In this document: in pieces, positions 42,570 to 52,255 of the stretch
Layout of the letters: each line of letters starts with the position of its first letter
Position numbering within the stretch: the stretch's first letter is position 1
Assembly (NCBI RefSeq): GCF_017908035.1
Contig: NZ_JAEQMU010000001.1
Location: forward strand, 1,488,001-1,552,000
DNA length: 64,000 nt
Source: Sphingobacterium tabacisoli
Lineage (GTDB): Bacteria; Bacteroidota; Bacteroidia; Sphingobacteriales; Sphingobacteriaceae
Direction of reading: 5' to 3'
Translations under genes and position numbers: made by a program
Notes under the pieces: model-generated
Seen by the model: only the letters and a program-made list of their open reading frames with translations
The model's database searches: none
Told to the model about the DNA's origin: nothing

Positions 42570-45500
42570 TCATCTCCTAATCACAAAAAATCCTCTTTCA
42601 CGTTTCCAGGTATTTCCATCTTTTAAATCGATGTAATAGTAATAGGTGCCATCACGATGACCTCTTCCAAAGAATAGGCGATCTCTATTGTCATATCCCT
42701 GTATTTCAGCTAATACAACTCCATTTTTATCAAAGATGGTGACCTTATTTTCAGGATAGTTGCCGATTCCCTCGATCATTAGAAACTCATTGATACCGTC
42801 GCCATTTGGTGACACCGCCTGATGTACGATAATAGGCAGTGTCGCCCCCGCATCGATACGTATAGACATCGTGACAGCTGTAGCAGCTTCGTAGTTCTCA
42901 TTGCCCGCCTGTATAGCGGTAACTTTGACCGTGCCGAGATGCAAGACACGTAGGTTGGTACCCGATATGGTGGCTATAGATGCATCGTCTACGCTTACGC
43001 TCACTGGTAATCCCGAGCTTGACGTAATATCCAACGCCACCGTACCTGCATCTCTATTTAGTACACCTGGATCATTGAAGCTTATTGTTTGTGTCGCTTT
43101 TGTGATCATCAACTTAGCCATCTTCGAACCGTTCTCATAGTTATTACCGCCGTCTATGGTCGCCGTTACAGTGTACACACCTGCTTCGGTCTGCCCATTA
43201 TTGGTATAGCTGCTTACTGTAGCGCCGGCAGGTAGATCGGTAGCTGACAATGATTTTGCCGTACCATCGTAGGTATAGTTCGCATCTGCAAAGGTGAAGT
43301 TGGGCAGTGTCGCTTTAGTGATCGTCAACTTGGCCGTCTTCGAACCACTCGCATAGTTGTTACCGCCATCTATCGTCGCCGTGACGCTGTATACTCCTCC
43401 TTCGGTCTGATTATTATTAGTATAGTCGCTCACTGTAGCGCCGGCAGGCAGATCGGTAGCCTGCAGAGACTTCGCCGTACCGTCATAGGTATAGCTCGCG
43501 TCTGCAAAGGTGAAGTCGGGCAGTGCCGCTTTAGTGATCGTCAACTTGGCCCTCTTCGAGCCACTGACATAATTGTTACCGCCGTCTATCGTCGCTGTGA
43601 CGCTATACACTCCTACTTCGGTCTGTCCATTATTGGTATAGCTGCTTACTGTAGCGCCGGATGGTAGATCGGTAGCTGACAATGATTTTGTGGTACCATC
43701 GTAGGTATAGTTAGCATCTGCAAAGGTAAAGTCGGGCAGTATCGCTTTAGTGATCGACAATGTAGCGGTCTTCGAACCGTTCTCATAGTTATTACCGCCA
43801 TCTATCGTCGCCGTGACGCTGTACACTCCTACTTCGGTCTGTCCATTATTGGTATAGCTGCTTACTGTAGCGCTGGCTGGTAGATTGATAGCTACCAATG
43901 ATTTTGTAGTACCATCGTAGGTATAGCTCGCGTCTGCAAAGGTGAAGTCGGGCTGTGCCGCTTTACTGATCGTCAGCTTAGCTGTCTTCGAACCGTTCTC
44001 ATAGTTATTACCGCCGTCTATCGTCGCTTTGACGCTATACACACCTGCTTCGGTCTGATCATTGTTGGTATAGCTGTTTACGGTAGCGCCAGCTGGCAGA
44101 TTGGTAGCTACCAATGATTTTGTAGTACCATCGTAGGTATAGCCGGCATTTGCAAAGGTGAAGTCGGGAAGTGCCGCTTTAGTGATCGTCAATGTAGCGG
44201 TCTTTGAACCATTCTCATAGTTATTACCGCCGTCTATCGTCGCTGTCACACTGTACACTCCTGCTTCGATCTGTCCATTGTTGGTATAGCTGCTTACTGT
44301 AGCGCCTGCAGGCAGATCGGTAGCCTGCAAAGACTTCGCCGTACCATCGTAGGTATAGCTCGCATCGGCGAATGTAAAGTCGGGAAGTGCCGCTTTAGCG
44401 ACTGTAATAGCTACTGCTTTCGTATTGTTTGTCTTATCTGGATCATGTGAGCTAGATTCAACTGTTGCAGCTATAGTTCGAGCACCCACACTTTTTGCTT
44501 CCAAAACAATTTCTAATTTTTCAGATCCTCCATTTGCTAACTGTGGAAATGTCCAATTCACCTTCCCTGCTTCATAAACTCCGCCTTTTGTAGCACTTAT
44601 ATACTGAAATCCTGCTGGTATATCAGCTTTTACTCTTACATTCGTTGCCTCATCTGTACCGTTATTGCTTACGGTTATAGTAGCGGTTACCCTGCCGCCA
44701 TATGTTGTAGGATTTGGTTGCGCAGTCATCGTAATCGATATATCTGCTTGTTCACCTATTACAATAATACCTGTTGTAAGTGGAAAGCTACTCCATGCTA
44801 AAGTGGAGTTATGTCCAACTGCATCTACGATCTTATCGTTAGGATTTAATTTTAAACTAGAAATTGCTATTCCATCTAGGTCTAAATCTGTTGCTTGTAC
44901 GGTATACTTAAAATTTAATTCTTTTGTTCCATTCCCACCACTATATACTGCCTGCACCGTTTTAGTACCTATACTAACCTCGAGATATGGTGTACCTGTT
45001 ACCTCAACCTCTTCGTCGAATGTTACGGTAAACGCTAAAACATCATTTTTTTTATATGTTCTGTTATCAGATCCAACAACAGAGGCTATCGTTGGACCAT
45101 TCATATCCAACAAAATACTTTGCTTTAGTATACCGACATTACCAAAACGATCAACAAGACGCACATAAACGATCTTATCTCCATCACCAAGTGGCAAGGT
45201 ATATCTTTTGCTGGGGTTATAATCTTCTATGGGAGACCACGTATTATTGTCTGCTGAAAATTGCATAGTCACAATCTCATTAGCACTGGCATCGGGAGTA
45301 ATTAGGATATCTACTTCTTGCGCTGTGGTATAGGCAGCTCGATTATTAATCATCAAACTTCCCGTAGGTATTGTTGTATTCAATGCAAAATTCCAAAAAT
45401 AGAGTGGCGATATATTACCAGCTGCATCAATCAACTGAACTTTAACAGATTTAGCTCCATTTTCAGATCCTACCCCAATTGAAAAACGTGATTGATAGGC

Positions 45501-46496
45501 TTGCGTGGTGGATACGGGAGAATCATTAACGGAATATCGCATACTAACGATATCGGTAACGCCTGGATCTGGTGTAATCCTTACATCTACATATTCATGA
45601 TTGGTGAAGTAGCTTCCATTATTAATGATAACCGTCGCGGTTGGTCGTGTTTTGTCTATGGTGAACTGAATGATTTTTATTTGGTTGCCTGCTGTTACGC
45701 TTAACGTATATGTACCCTCGGTGCTAATAATAGTACCGCTATTGAAAGGATGACCATTCAGCGTTGCAGTTCCAACATTAAAATGAGGTGTTACATTTGA
45801 GTTGTAAAGACCTCCATCCGTTACGCCTGTAATCTTAATCTCGACGATCTCCGTATAGGTAATAATTAAATAAGGACGCTCAGTACCCCCTATATGTGTT
45901 TCAGTGGATTGAATATAATGATCAAAAGACGTTATATTAGCTGCTGTGGCTTGTTCCGCAGTAAATGCTGATAATATAAATGTTGCTCGAGGATCAGACT
46001 TGGATATTTCGCCGGAGACGTAGCTTGTAAAATCAAAGGGACCAATAACAGGCTTAGCAGTTGGAGCATTTGTAGCTACCGATCTAGCTATTGTAGATCC
46101 TGCAATAGGAGCTGGTAAAGTAGAAGTATTTACAGCATCTTGAACCCAACCGTGATTCAAACTTGGTGCAGCCTTCAATGAAAAGTTGGCCGCGCTTTGG
46201 ATGGTGCCACCAATTATCGGAAAATAAAGATTGGCAGATTCTACCTTGTACCCTTCTGGAATTGCAGGCAAGTTGTATTTTAATAAGACTTGAGCTTCCA
46301 TAGGCACGCCAAATGTGCCTTGATAACCTACATCAAGATAGCCGATGTTTCCATCCTCTTCCATAGCCTTCGATCCACCAGTACCCTTATAAATAATTCC
46401 GGTGTCTTCTGATGCATAAATATGTGACGGCGCCTGCCCCAATACACTGTTCGATAGGAGGAAGAGCAGGATAAAAAACACGTATTTTTCTTTCAT
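42570..46496 (-). CDS. Large T9SS-exported adhesin with MBG repeats and gliding-motility C-terminal domain
   Basis: This 1308-residue protein has a signal peptide (1-20). Residues ~25-210 form a DNRLRE-like jelly-roll (VLLKYNLPAIPEGYKVESAN, DFTSYVSGEI). Ig/SwmB-like beta domains follow (~215-590). A DUF11 domain lies at ~595-695 (NPTTYGGRVTATITVSNNGTDEATNV). Six 72-residue MBG-type repeats run ~700-1132 (each with YTYDGT.KSL, SYTNN.Q and GVYSVTATIDGGNNY). A Big-type linker precedes a C-terminal CHU/gliding domain (PNGDGINEFLMIEGI, VTIFDKNGVVL, GTYYYYIDL), the type B type IX secretion signal. It is a predicted surface adhesin. Confidence 0.88.
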   Translation of the reverse strand: MKEKYVFFILLFLLSNSVLGQAPSHIYASEDTGIIYKGTGGSKAMEEDGNIGYLDVGYQGTFGVPMEAQVLLKYNLPAIPEGYKVESANLYFPIIGGTIQSAANFSLKAAPSLNHGWVQDAVNTSTLPAPIAGSTIARSVATNAPTAKPVIGPFDFTSYVSGEISKSDPRATFILSAFTAEQATAANITSFDHYIQSTETHIGGTERPYLIITYTEIVEIKITGVTDGGLYNSNVTPHFNVGTATLNGHPFNSGTIISTEGTYTLSVTAGNQIKIIQFTIDKTRPTATVIINNGSYFTNHEYVDVRITPDPGVTDIVSMRYSVNDSPVSTTQAYQSRFSIGVGSENGAKSVKVQLIDAAGNISPLYFWNFALNTTIPTGSLMINNRAAYTTAQEVDILITPDASANEIVTMQFSADNNTWSPIEDYNPSKRYTLPLGDGDKIVYVRLVDRFGNVGILKQSILLDMNGPTIASVVGSDNRTYKKNDVLAFTVTFDEEVEVTGTPYLEVSIGTKTVQAVYSGGNGTKELNFKYTVQATDLDLDGIAISSLKLNPNDKIVDAVGHNSTLAWSSFPLTTGIIVIGEQADISITMTAQPNPTTYGGRVTATITVSNNGTDEATNVRVKADIPAGFQYISATKGGVYEAGKVNWTFPQLANGGSEKLEIVLEAKSVGARTIAATVESSSHDPDKTNNTKAVAITVAKAALPDFTFADASYTYDGTAKSLQATDLPAGATVSSYTNNGQIEAGVYSVTATIDGGNNYENGSKTATLTITKAALPDFTFANAGYTYDGTTKSLVATNLPAGATVNSYTNNDQTEAGVYSVKATIDGGNNYENGSKTAKLTISKAAQPDFTFADASYTYDGTTKSLVAINLPASATVSSYTNNGQTEVGVYSVTATIDGGNNYENGSKTATLSITKAILPDFTFADANYTYDGTTKSLSATDLPSGATVSSYTNNGQTEVGVYSVTATIDGGNNYVSGSKRAKLTITKAALPDFTFADASYTYDGTAKSLQATDLPAGATVSDYTNNNQTEGGVYSVTATIDGGNNYASGSKTAKLTITKATLPNFTFADANYTYDGTAKSLSATDLPAGATVSSYTNNGQTEAGVYTVTATIDGGNNYENGSKMAKLMITKATQTISFNDPGVLNRDAGTVALDITSSSGLPVSVSVDDASIATISGTNLRVLHLGTVKVTAIQAGNENYEAATAVTMSIRIDAGATLPIIVHQAVSPNGDGINEFLMIEGIGNYPENKVTIFDKNGVVLAEIQGYDNRDRLFFGRGHRDGTYYYYIDLKDGNTWKRERGFFVIRR
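43096..44395 (-). repeat. Six tandem 216-bp MBG-encoding repeats
   Basis: The six 216-bp units differ at scattered positions (TDLPAGATVSSY / TNLPAGATVNSY / INLPASATVSSY). The DNA identity is high enough (GTTATTACCGCCGTCTAT recurs) to allow recombination and copy-number change. A long-read check is needed for copy number. Confidence 0.85.
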
Positions 46497-47267
46497 TATT
46501 GATCGTTAATAAGTTTTAGTTCAGTAGGGATCGACTCTAACTACCTGAGCATAGTTGGCCAGGTCAGCCATTGAGGCAGATAAAACTTCATAATCATATT
46601 TTTTGATATTAGTACGGCAAAGTTAATGAATATAAATGCCTAAAAGGGCATCCAAGGGGGGGACAAATTGGGGACAAATGTCAAAAAAAGCTCGCTAAGG
46701 GGCTATGAATGGGGTATAATGAGTAGAGAACAGCATTTTTCTTTTAATCTATACCTAAGTTCGTAATGATAACCGCCACCCCTATCAATCAAGGAATGTA
46801 TGTATAATGACTTTAATAAATGTGCTGTCTAATTTTGAAATAATGGTATCCTTATTTAGATAATCGATCTTTAACCTTTCGTTATCGAGCTGTAAGTGAT
46901 CGCTCGATTGTCTGTACCAGAGTTTTTTGTATCGGTCGCGGCTACCACCATAGAAAGCTGTACTGTCTGTAAGATTGCAGACGAAGTATCCATTTAGACT
47001 TCCTGTTCATTATTGTTTAGTTTATCCAGATATGTAATTTTAGATGGTAACAGAAAATTATCGTACGTTCTATCTAAGTGTGATATAGGATGATAAGTTC
47101 TAGCTAAAATTATCTAAATTCAGCTCGAAATACAAAATAATAATAGTTCAGTCTATCTGCTTTTGTACGTGAAGTCCTTAACGATCTAAGGGCTTATAAA
47201 TTATATACCGGACCAAGAGGAATCAATGTAAACGAAGGCTGATTGAAGCTAGATACCTCTAACGAGA
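46497..47267. other. Gene-free interval with one possible coding remnant
   Basis: 46618-46625 reads TAACTTTG on the minus strand, a -7 match ~120 bp upstream of the adhesin. On the minus strand 46785-47004 is open for ~70 codons without a start (GYFVCNLTDSTAFYGGS, DRYKKLWYRQSSDHLQLD, ending IIHTFLD-stop), perhaps the tail of a lost gene. 47005-47267 shows nothing recognisable. Confidence 0.3.
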
Positions 47268-48224
47268 TCACTCCTCGCCAGTATTCAACCAAACTACTTT
47301 TTGGATAGATTCATGTTCTCGACCGATAATGTCACGGTAGAGCTCAGGCCTACGGGCACTAATATACCGGTGACCTCCAGCCTCCAACAGCTTCTGAGGG
47401 GTAATCGTAGCTGTAACAAAACTATCTTCAAATGTGCGACACTCGGCTAAAATATCACCAAAAGGATCTATTACCATGGAACAACCGTTTTTTAACTGAT
47501 CATCGTCCATCCCTATAGGATTGGAAAAAACAACATAAACCGCATTATCATAAGCGCGAGCCGGTAGCCATTTCATCAGCCAGCTACGCCCTTTCATGCC
47601 GTCAAACTCAAACCGTAAGGACGTAGGGTCGCTCTCCCGATTGTGCCACAGCTGAGGATCAACAAAACCTGCACCAGGTCTGGATGATGGTGTACACATT
47701 GTCACGTGTGGCATAAAGATAATATCGGCTCCTAATAGCTTTGTCGCACGTACATTTTCAATGACATTGTTATCATAACAGATTAGAATACCACATTTCC
47801 ATCCCTTGATTTCAAAAATGGTATAGTCTTGCCCTGCTGTTAAATATGGGTTTATAAAGGGATGTAGCTTACGGTGTTTTGCAATCAAACCATTTTTATC
47901 TACACAGATATAAGGCTTGTATAAATTATCATTTTCGTCCTTTTCAAATAAGCCTGCAAGAATGACAATATTATATTTAGCCGCTATCTCCACAAGTCTT
48001 TTGGTACTCTCCCCGTCAGGGACATACTCAGCGACATCGAGCATTTGCTGCCTATCTAAATTTCGTGCAAAGGTATAGCCTGTAATCGAGCATTCGTGAA
48101 AGGCTATAACGTCTGCTCCCTGAGCAGCAGCTTGCTGAGCAAGAGTTTCGATAACGGCTAGATTGTAGACCTTGTCAGCACTTTTGTGCTCAAATTGGGC
48201 AGTAGCAATTTTTAATTTATCCAT
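47268..48224 (-). CDS. Nitrilase / carbon-nitrogen hydrolase family amidase
   Basis: This 318-residue cytoplasmic enzyme has the full catalytic triad of the family: E44 (DVIAFHECSITGY), K119 (LIAKHRKLHPF) and C149 (GWKCGILICYDNNV). These enzymes hydrolyse C-N bonds of amides, carbamoyl compounds or nitriles. C149 is followed by YDN rather than YEQ or YDL, and the exact substrate is unclear. An AraC-type regulator gene lies 78 bp upstream on the same strand and may control it. Confidence 0.88.
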   Translation of the reverse strand: MDKLKIATAQFEHKSADKVYNLAVIETLAQQAAAQGADVIAFHECSITGYTFARNLDRQQMLDVAEYVPDGESTKRLVEIAAKYNIVILAGLFEKDENDNLYKPYICVDKNGLIAKHRKLHPFINPYLTAGQDYTIFEIKGWKCGILICYDNNVIENVRATKLLGADIIFMPHVTMCTPSSRPGAGFVDPQLWHNRESDPTSLRFEFDGMKGRSWLMKWLPARAYDNAVYVVFSNPIGMDDDQLKNGCSMVIDPFGDILAECRTFEDSFVTATITPQKLLEAGGHRYISARRPELYRDIIGREHESIQKVVWLNTGEE

Positions 48225-48302
48225 ATTCTTGTTATTTATATGGTCAAAACTAATCTCTATCCGCTAAGACAAATTGTACAAACCCGACATTTGATCTAAT
48301 CC

Positions 48303-49103
48303 TTACTTTAATTCCATAAAATTTACAGCTATTCTATTGGTGCCATTCAGGTATTCGGTCGGGGTAATACCCGTGTGTTTTTTAAAGATCTTGATAAGAT
48401 GGGACTGATCAAAATAGCCGCTTTCATAAGCGATACTGGTCAGACTCAAATCGCTGGACCTGCTACGCAACAATTTCAAAAAGGTGTGCAGCTGGACTAT
48501 GCTAGCAAATTTTTTAGGGCTCACCCCCACCTGTTGGCCAAATATCCGCTCGATATGCCGTTCGGTATAACCGCTGTAGCGAACCAATTGCTCGACTGTG
48601 CATAGACCCTTATGTTGAATTACGTACTGCAACAAGACTGGGAGTAAATTCTCAGAAGGAGTATTACGTTGAAACATCAACTCGTAAAAGAAGTTATTGA
48701 GTGTGTATACCTTATCCGTCAACAGCTGACAAAGCATCAGCGTCTCCTGCAGCGCTAGGACAGGTCTTCCAAAAGCATCGCTTGTAGGGACAATCTGATC
48801 TTTGAGTTCATGGGCTGATAGCCCGAGTAATTTGTAGAGTCCATCGGGTTGGAAGACAACTACGATAAAGGAAGTCTGCTTAATCAGACAAACGTCCTGA
48901 AAATGACTGATCTGCCCATACAAAAATGACGTAGGTAAGTAATGATTTTGATTAGTCGATAGATGGCCTTGATTATGCAAAAACACCATACCGGTGTTAC
49001 CGTCGGAGAATAAACGTAGTTTTTGATACTGACAACTATTACTTTCTAAAAAAAGATAATGTTTGATATAGGGCGATAATTCCTTCGGTGGTAATATCTG
49101 CAT
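48303..49103 (-). CDS. AraC-family transcriptional regulator
   Basis: I start at ATG 49103 (MQILPPKELSPYIKHYLFLE); the GTG at 49139 would add 12 hydrophobic residues and is less likely. The N-terminal ~150 residues form a sensor domain of the DUF6597 type (RLFSDGNTGMVFLHNQG, VVFQPDGLYKLLG). The C-terminal ~100 residues carry the double HTH (VEQLVRYSGYTERHIERIF, LTSIAYESGYFDQSHLIKIFKKHTGITPTEYL). It is a probable regulator of the downstream nitrilase gene; no operator site is evident. Confidence 0.9.
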   Translation of the reverse strand: MQILPPKELSPYIKHYLFLESNSCQYQKLRLFSDGNTGMVFLHNQGHLSTNQNHYLPTSFLYGQISHFQDVCLIKQTSFIVVVFQPDGLYKLLGLSAHELKDQIVPTSDAFGRPVLALQETLMLCQLLTDKVYTLNNFFYELMFQRNTPSENLLPVLLQYVIQHKGLCTVEQLVRYSGYTERHIERIFGQQVGVSPKKFASIVQLHTFLKLLRSRSSDLSLTSIAYESGYFDQSHLIKIFKKHTGITPTEYLNGTNRIAVNFMELK

Positions 49104-49160
49104 AATCACTAATATAATAAAAATATGTAGGCAAGTCACACCTATTATGAATCTGTCCGA

Positions 49161-49808
49161 TTAGATTACCGCAATTACATCATTACCAACTATAGCATAC
49201 AACTGATTCTGCATTTCATTTTTTATTATATGTAAACCTGTCCACCGACCAAAAGCAGGGAGTGTGAATACATTGTGCTGCAGATAGAAACAGGGGAACC
49301 GAAATAGCTGTCGCCCCCGACCTCGGATCTGCACACCGGGATGAAGATGCCCGACAATATTCAGGATATGCTTAGGAATGCCAGGAAGGGCCTCATGCGA
49401 TAGGATGAGATAGTCTCCCAACTGTAGAAAATCTACAACTCGGAGGCTTGTCTTGCCCAATATGGTATCGGAAAGGATATCGTGATTGCCCTTGGTCAGG
49501 ATAAATTCGATCCCGTTAAACTGCTGTAGATATGAAGCGAATTCCTCCCACTCGCTATTCCAGATCGAATGAAAGAGGTCACCTAAAAATACGACACGCT
49601 GCACAGGAAACTGCCGTAGTAGATGTGTCAGGCGTTCCAAATCCTCCTGCATCTGCATTGGTGGGACAAACAGTCCCTCCTGTCTGAAATGGCCCAACTT
49701 GCCCAGGTGCCAGTCGGAAAGTATGAGAGTCTGATAAGATGGGATATATAACGCCTTTTGCGCAAGCAAAAGCAGATCTATCCCATTCCATTCTATTTGC
49801 TCGGTCAT
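49161..49808 (-). CDS. pdeM: Ligase-associated DNA damage response endonuclease PdeM
   Basis: This 215-residue calcineurin-like metallophosphoesterase has all metal motifs: LILSDWHLGKLGHF (D-x-H), FLGDLFHS (GD-x-F/x-H), LTKGNHDI (GNHD), LILSHEALP and NIVGHLHPGV (GHxH). PdeM is the nuclease of the known exonuclease-ligase-helicase-PdeM operon. It overlaps the helicase gene by 4 bases (ATGA-type), the last of the four genes, so it is translationally coupled. The expected role is DNA or RNA end processing in repair. Confidence 0.9.
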   Translation of the reverse strand: MTEQIEWNGIDLLLLAQKALYIPSYQTLILSDWHLGKLGHFRQEGLFVPPMQMQEDLERLTHLLRQFPVQRVVFLGDLFHSIWNSEWEEFASYLQQFNGIEFILTKGNHDILSDTILGKTSLRVVDFLQLGDYLILSHEALPGIPKHILNIVGHLHPGVQIRGRGRQLFRFPCFYLQHNVFTLPAFGRWTGLHIIKNEMQNQLYAIVGNDVIAVI

Positions 49809-52255
49809 GGTTCTAGCCTTCCTGTCAACTGTAATTTTAAACTATCCAACCGACTTTGCCAGTCTTCATTGCTGTACCGCTCTCGGAAGGATTCGGAAAA
49901 TATGGGGAATGCGAAAGGGGTCAACTTGTCCGGGAAAGATAAAATAATATTATGCGTGCTGATACGCTCGAAAGCACGTTGCATCCGTCCCTCCTCTAGT
50001 TGAAAATCGAATACTTCATCATAGGCTTGGCGCAATAACAAATTGTGCGGATCGTAATCCTCAAATACCGAGAAAAACAATCCTGCATTTGCCTGTAGAT
50101 GTTTACTTTTCATCTGCTTGCCGGGGTATCCCTGAAAAACCAAACCGGCAATTCCTGCGATATCTCTAAAGCGTCGTCGGGCCATCTCCTGCACATTAAT
50201 GCCAGAGGTAATATCCTGGTGAAGATCTTTTGGGGACAATAAGCGGGTAATCAATTCCTGATCAATAGAAAAAGGTACCGCTGAGAGTAATTCGAAACCG
50301 TACTCATTGCTAGCAATACTAAATGTCGCTGGCTGTACCTTCCCTAAACGATACGCTAGCACTTGAGCAAGCCCTTCGTGCACCAATTTGCCATCAAACG
50401 GATATACGAAAAGATGATAACCGTATTTGGTATGAATGTATTCTACTAGCAGTTCTTCTTCTCTAGGTAATCCTGAACGCTGTGCCTGTTCCTTAAATAA
50501 GGGTGCCAAAAAATTAATCTCAGGACTCTTTCCCGATTTTTTGTGAATATGGCTAAAGCTATGTCGAATAGCAATACCTAAGTCTGGTGATATTGAAAAC
50601 CGTCCCCCCATCCACGAAGGCACGATACCTTTCTTGCCGGCACTAGGCTTTACGACAGCTTCTATATGGCGTACATGAATAAGTTCCAGCTGCCGACCCG
50701 AAAACCAAAATACATCACCAGGTTTCAGTCTGGAAATAAAGGATTCTTCGATAGTTCCCAAATACTTGCCCGACATAAACTTGACGCGTAACATCAGGTC
50801 GGAGACAATAGCTCCAACACTCAATCGATGCCGCATCGCCAGTTTACGACTTTCTACCCTATACAACCCATTGTCCAACACCAATCGGTGAAAATCCGGA
50901 TAAGCAGATAGGGACTTTCCGCCATGAATGAGCATCGCCATGCACTGTCTAAACTCTTCCATAGTGATACTTTCAAAGCAATGTGTCTGTTTCAGCTCTT
51001 TGAAAATGACGTCCGCATCAAGACCATCGCCTACCGCCAATGTGGTCAGGTATTGCAGCAACACATCAAAACTGCGCACATATGGAATGCGCTGCTCGAC
51101 GATATGGTTGGATATCGCATATTTCAAGGAATCTCCTTCAATAATCTCTAAGGAATTGGTAGGTACATAGTAAATATGTGAAGTCTCAAAAAGACGATGC
51201 CCCGATCGGCCTGCACGTTGTAAAAAGCGTGCCACCCCTTTGGGGGATCCAATCTGTATGACGCAGTCTACTGGGCGAAAATCAACCCCCAAATCCAAGC
51301 TACTGGTACAAACCACCGCCTTCAACCGTCCTTCATGCAGTGCTTCTTCGACCCATTGCCTTATCTCGTCACTCAGTGAGCCATGGTGAATGGCCAATAT
51401 GCCCGCAAACTGTGGATAATGTGTGATGAGATGTTGATACCAGATCTCTGATTGGGAACGGGTATTGGTAAATATTAAGGTCGTCTGATACCGGTTGACA
51501 ATATCGACTACTTTGTCCAAAAGTCTGATGCCTAGGTGTCCGGCCCAGGGAAATTTTTCTAAACTATCGGGCAAGACTGTTTCTACGGCGATATCTTTTT
51601 GTATCGCGGCACGTACCAACACTCCTTTATGTTGTTTTCCCAGAAGGATTTCCTGAGCTTCCTCGAGGTTTCCGATGGTAGCAGATACGCCCCAGATCTT
51701 GAGCCGGGGATTAATTGCTTTAAGACGGCTCAGGGCTAGCTCTACGAGTACCCCACGCTTGCTGCCTAACAGTTCGTGCCATTCGTCCACAATGATAAAT
51801 TCGAGGTGTTTGAAATAATCAGTTGCTCCTTTTGATGACAAAATAAGATGCACACTTTCAGGCGTGGTGATTAATGCCTGTGGTGGAGATCTGCGCTGCT
51901 TTTGCCGTTCGGAAGTAGAGGTATCGCCTGTACGCAGTTCTACTGTATAGTCCAGCTCAAGGTCGGCACTTACTGCTGATGTTGCCTTGTAAATCTCTTT
52001 TGATAGTGCCCGTAAGGGGGTAATCCAAAGGGTATGCAATTTATCAGTTTTAAATTTCGCCTTTTTCTTGAGAAACCGGTCATCTCCATAATAATGCTGT
52101 AATATACCAAACCATAAAGCAAAGGTTTTGCCAAACCCAGTTGGCGCATTCAGTAGTCCGGACTTGCCGCGAGCAACAGCGGCCCAGGTCTTTTCTTGAA
52201 AACCATGGGGCTTCCAGCCCTGATTAAAAAACCATACATCAGCTATTGGGTTCAT
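49805..52255 (-). CDS. Ligase-associated DEXH-box (Lhr-like) DNA helicase
   Basis: This 816-residue superfamily 2 helicase has Walker A APTGFGKTFA (about 37-46), ITTPESVH (Ib/Ic), motif II VDEWHELLG, motif III VSATIGN, motif V SSLDLGVDFRPVD and motif VI QRAGRSGHR. A winged-helix plus Lhr C-core follows to the end. The shorter (~820-residue) form without Lhr extensions is that of the ligase-associated family. It overlaps the ligase gene by 17 bases upstream and PdeM by 4 downstream. It unwinds or translocates on DNA during repair. Confidence 0.93.
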   Translation of the reverse strand: MNPIADVWFFNQGWKPHGFQEKTWAAVARGKSGLLNAPTGFGKTFALWFGILQHYYGDDRFLKKKAKFKTDKLHTLWITPLRALSKEIYKATSAVSADLELDYTVELRTGDTSTSERQKQRRSPPQALITTPESVHLILSSKGATDYFKHLEFIIVDEWHELLGSKRGVLVELALSRLKAINPRLKIWGVSATIGNLEEAQEILLGKQHKGVLVRAAIQKDIAVETVLPDSLEKFPWAGHLGIRLLDKVVDIVNRYQTTLIFTNTRSQSEIWYQHLITHYPQFAGILAIHHGSLSDEIRQWVEEALHEGRLKAVVCTSSLDLGVDFRPVDCVIQIGSPKGVARFLQRAGRSGHRLFETSHIYYVPTNSLEIIEGDSLKYAISNHIVEQRIPYVRSFDVLLQYLTTLAVGDGLDADVIFKELKQTHCFESITMEEFRQCMAMLIHGGKSLSAYPDFHRLVLDNGLYRVESRKLAMRHRLSVGAIVSDLMLRVKFMSGKYLGTIEESFISRLKPGDVFWFSGRQLELIHVRHIEAVVKPSAGKKGIVPSWMGGRFSISPDLGIAIRHSFSHIHKKSGKSPEINFLAPLFKEQAQRSGLPREEELLVEYIHTKYGYHLFVYPFDGKLVHEGLAQVLAYRLGKVQPATFSIASNEYGFELLSAVPFSIDQELITRLLSPKDLHQDITSGINVQEMARRRFRDIAGIAGLVFQGYPGKQMKSKHLQANAGLFFSVFEDYDPHNLLLRQAYDEVFDFQLEEGRMQRAFERISTHNIILSFPDKLTPFAFPIFSESFRERYSNEDWQSRLDSLKLQLTGRLEP

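Noticed and set aside
43096..44395. Regular repeats suggesting a CRISPR array
   Set aside because: The period is 216 bp with no unique spacers, and the repeats are coding (MBG domains).
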